Assembly (NCBI RefSeq): GCF_011682065.1
Contig: NZ_VUYU01000010.1
Span: 62,001-126,000, forward strand
Length of the DNA stretch: 64,000 bases
DNA from: Massilia rubra
GTDB lineage: Bacteria; Pseudomonadota; Gammaproteobacteria; Burkholderiales; Burkholderiaceae_D
Direction: 5' to 3'
Shown piece after piece: positions 62,230 through 64,000 of the stretch. The position numbers and the translations under genes are program-made. Positions within the stretch are counted from its first letter, which is position 1. Every line of letters starts with the position of its first letter. A model generated the notes under the pieces. It searched no databases, was not told the DNA's origin, and worked only from the letters and a program-made list of their open reading frames with translations.

Positions 62230-64000
62230 ATGCCCATGGTTCTGCAAACGCATTACGATCCTTCCATCGTTGTCATCGGTAGCCATATTGGGGACAAGCT
62301 CACTGGATTAAGCAATAGCGACCAGCTATATGGCAACGGTGGCGACGATACCTTGATTGGTGCCGGCGGCAACGATACGCTGCTTGGCGGCGAGGACAAC
62401 GATCTTCTGCAGGGCGGCAGCGGCGACGATCGCCTCGATGGCGGCGAAGGCAATGATGTACTGCAGGGCGGCGACGGCAATGATGTGCTGCAAGGAGGCG
62501 ACGGCAGCGACGACCTGCATGGCGGCAGCGGCGTCGACCTGCTCAATGGCGGACGGGGCGACGATATTCTGCGCCAGGGGTCGAACGCCGACATGGATAC
62601 GTTTGTGTTCAACCAGGGCGATGGGACGGACACGATCCTCGAGGCGGGATTCAATACGATGATCGCGTTCGGCCCTGGCATTCAGGCCAGCGATATCGTG
62701 CCGGTCAATTTCGCGCCGACGATGGCGTTTGCCTATGCCAGCGTCAACGGCGCCATCGATCGCCTGGTGCTGGCCGACCACGCATGGCAGGCGGATTTTG
62801 TGGATGTCAGGTTCGCCGACCAGACAGTCAGGCCGCTCTCCGATTTCATCCGCCATGCGCCGAAGGTGGGCATTGGCATGTTCGACTTTGCGGTGCAAGA
62901 GGGCGACAGCATCGCGCTGACTATCCCCGATGATGCTTTTGTGGATGTCGATGCCGGCGATATACTGCGCTACGAGCTGCGCACGGAACAGGGCGGCGCG
63001 CTTCCCGCCTGGCTCAGCTTCGATGCCGACGCCCGCGTCATGCTGCTCAGTCCGGGGTATCGCGACGCCGGCGACCTCAGGCTGATCCTCACCGCGACCG
63101 ACAGCTCGGGCCAGTCGGCCAGCACCGGTTTCACGCTGCAAGTAGGCGACCTTCCGCTCGCCCCGGTCGTCGGCACGCCCATGGCCGACCAGACGGTCGA
63201 GGAACAGCGCCCGTTCAGCCTGGTCCTGCCTTCCGATATGTTCGTCGACGAGGATGACGACGGCGCCGGCGTCATGACGGTCGGCGCGTTGCCGGCCTGG
63301 CTGGGCTTCGATGCGCTCAGCCGTACCCTGAGCGGCACCCCGGCCACTCCCGGCGCCGGCCCGCTCGCCATCGACGTTACCTGGACCGACAGCGCCGGCG
63401 CCAGCGCCAGCACCAGCTTCAATCTGAACGTGGCCGCGGCCGGCAGCATCGCCCTGCGCGGCACGGCGCAGGCCGACATCCTGCATGGCAAGTCGAATGA
63501 CGACCACCTGGCCGGCCTGGGCGGCAACGACCAGCTGTACGGCCATCTGGGCAACGATGTGCTCGACGGCGGTGCCGGCAGGGACACGCTGGCCGGCGGC
63601 GCCGGCAACGATAGCTACTTTGTCGATGCCCAGGATGTCGTGACCGAAGAGGCCGATGCGGGGCTGGACCAGATCAGCAGCGCGGCCGGCCTGACCCTGC
63701 CGGCGCACGTCGAGATACTGAGCTTGACGGGCAGCGCGGCGGTAAACGGCCGTGGCAATGCGCTCGACAACCTGCTCAAGGGCAATGTCGGCGCCAACCA
63801 GCTGAATGGGCAGGACGGGGTCGACCTGCTGCAGGGTGGGGCGGGCAACGATACCCTGACCGATACGGCCGGCCATGCCAACCTGCTCGATGGCGGCGCC
63901 GGGGCCGACCGCCTGAGCGGCGGCGACGGCAACGAGCTGTTTTTTGGCGGCAAGGGCGCCGACAACATCGCCACCGGGGCGGGCGCCGACCTGATCGTGT
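62230..64000 (+). CDS. RTX calcium-binding protein (RTX3), cut by window end
   Basis: An open frame of 590 codons that continues past the window. It starts at ATG 62230 or 62236 (MVLQTHYDP), with no clear ribosome binding site. Residues about 20-115 are nonapeptide repeats (GGSGDDRLDGGEGNDVLQGG style), residues about 205-400 hold two He_PIG domains (ALPAWLSFDADAR and ALPAWLGFDALSRTLSGTP), and from about 410 the sequence matches the C-terminal repeat module of RTX2. It is in tandem with RTX2 and shorter in its N-terminal repeat part. Confidence 0.85.
   Translation, partial: MPMVLQTHYDPSIVVIGSHIGDKLTGLSNSDQLYGNGGDDTLIGAGGNDTLLGGEDNDLLQGGSGDDRLDGGEGNDVLQGGDGNDVLQGGDGSDDLHGGSGVDLLNGGRGDDILRQGSNADMDTFVFNQGDGTDTILEAGFNTMIAFGPGIQASDIVPVNFAPTMAFAYASVNGAIDRLVLADHAWQADFVDVRFADQTVRPLSDFIRHAPKVGIGMFDFAVQEGDSIALTIPDDAFVDVDAGDILRYELRTEQGGALPAWLSFDADARVMLLSPGYRDAGDLRLILTATDSSGQSASTGFTLQVGDLPLAPVVGTPMADQTVEEQRPFSLVLPSDMFVDEDDDGAGVMTVGALPAWLGFDALSRTLSGTPATPGAGPLAIDVTWTDSAGASASTSFNLNVAAAGSIALRGTAQADILHGKSNDDHLAGLGGNDQLYGHLGNDVLDGGAGRDTLAGGAGNDSYFVDAQDVVTEEADAGLDQISSAAGLTLPAHVEILSLTGSAAVNGRGNALDNLLKGNVGANQLNGQDGVDLLQGGAGNDTLTDTAGHANLLDGGAGADRLSGGDGNELFFGGKGADNIATGAGADLIV

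Overview
The window is a high-GC chromosomal segment of a Gram-negative betaproteobacterium. It is most like Massilia, Duganella or Janthinobacterium (Oxalobacteraceae). The supports are the caa3-type cytochrome oxidase cluster with a 34-residue assembly peptide, an rpoH and ftsY-ftsE-ftsX set of betaproteobacterial type, five PEP-CTERM proteins, giant RTX proteins and a class A RNase P RNA. Species assignment is inference; no 16S rRNA or tRNA gene was seen.

Layout. 1-2.9 kb: a small unknown gene, a repeat cluster, comF-trmL on the minus strand and bioC. 3-12.3 kb: cytochrome c oxidase genes coxB-coxA-small assembly peptide-ctaG-DUF2970-coxC, then SURF1, an SCO-like protein, ctaA, ctaB and sco, which cover subunits, haem A synthesis and copper insertion. 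12.3-16 kb: AI-2E type permease, GNAT acetyltransferase, an AT-rich membrane/zinc-ribbon protein, a pilin-like protein and a CorC/HlyC family protein. 16-20.2 kb: NhaR-type regulator divergent from DUF475 (TerC-like), TerD, AIM24-like and TerD genes, a Ter-type stress locus with a structured leader. 20.3-25.7 kb: a MITE-like inverted-repeat element just upstream of a 1720-residue fusion of DEDD exonuclease, RecQ helicase and UvrD-type helicase. 25.9-30 kb: two paralogous PEP-CTERM proteins with an EF-hand loop flank a GntR-ABC transporter operon with a palindromic operator. 30-34 kb: gamma-glutamyltransferase, a lipoprotein and two PEP-CTERM genes. 34-35.1 kb: rpoH, whose predicted promoter overlaps a near-perfect CIRCE element. 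35.4-40 kb: the first giant RTX protein. 40-44 kb: PEP-CTERM protein, then ftsX, ftsE and ftsY. 44-52.1 kb: a MerR/B12-binding (LitR/CarH-like) regulator divergent from an eight-gene, mostly overlapping operon (FAD oxidoreductase, DUF1365, cyclopropane/furan-fatty-acid-type methyltransferase, chalcone-isomerase-like, MFS, DUF3833, SDR, NTF2-like). Its promoter carries two identical-arm palindromes. 52-57.3 kb: small exported protein, REP-like palindrome, ThDP enzyme, second CorC-like protein and pectate lyase. 57.5 kb: rnpB. 58-64 kb: two more RTX genes in tandem, the last cut by the window end.

The most interesting parts are the exonuclease-RecQ-UvrD fusion beside the Ter locus, the predicted light/B12-controlled lipid-modification operon with its operators, the CIRCE-controlled rpoH promoter, and the three RTX paralogues that share a C-terminal module. 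All functional statements come from reading motifs and gene order; no database search was run.
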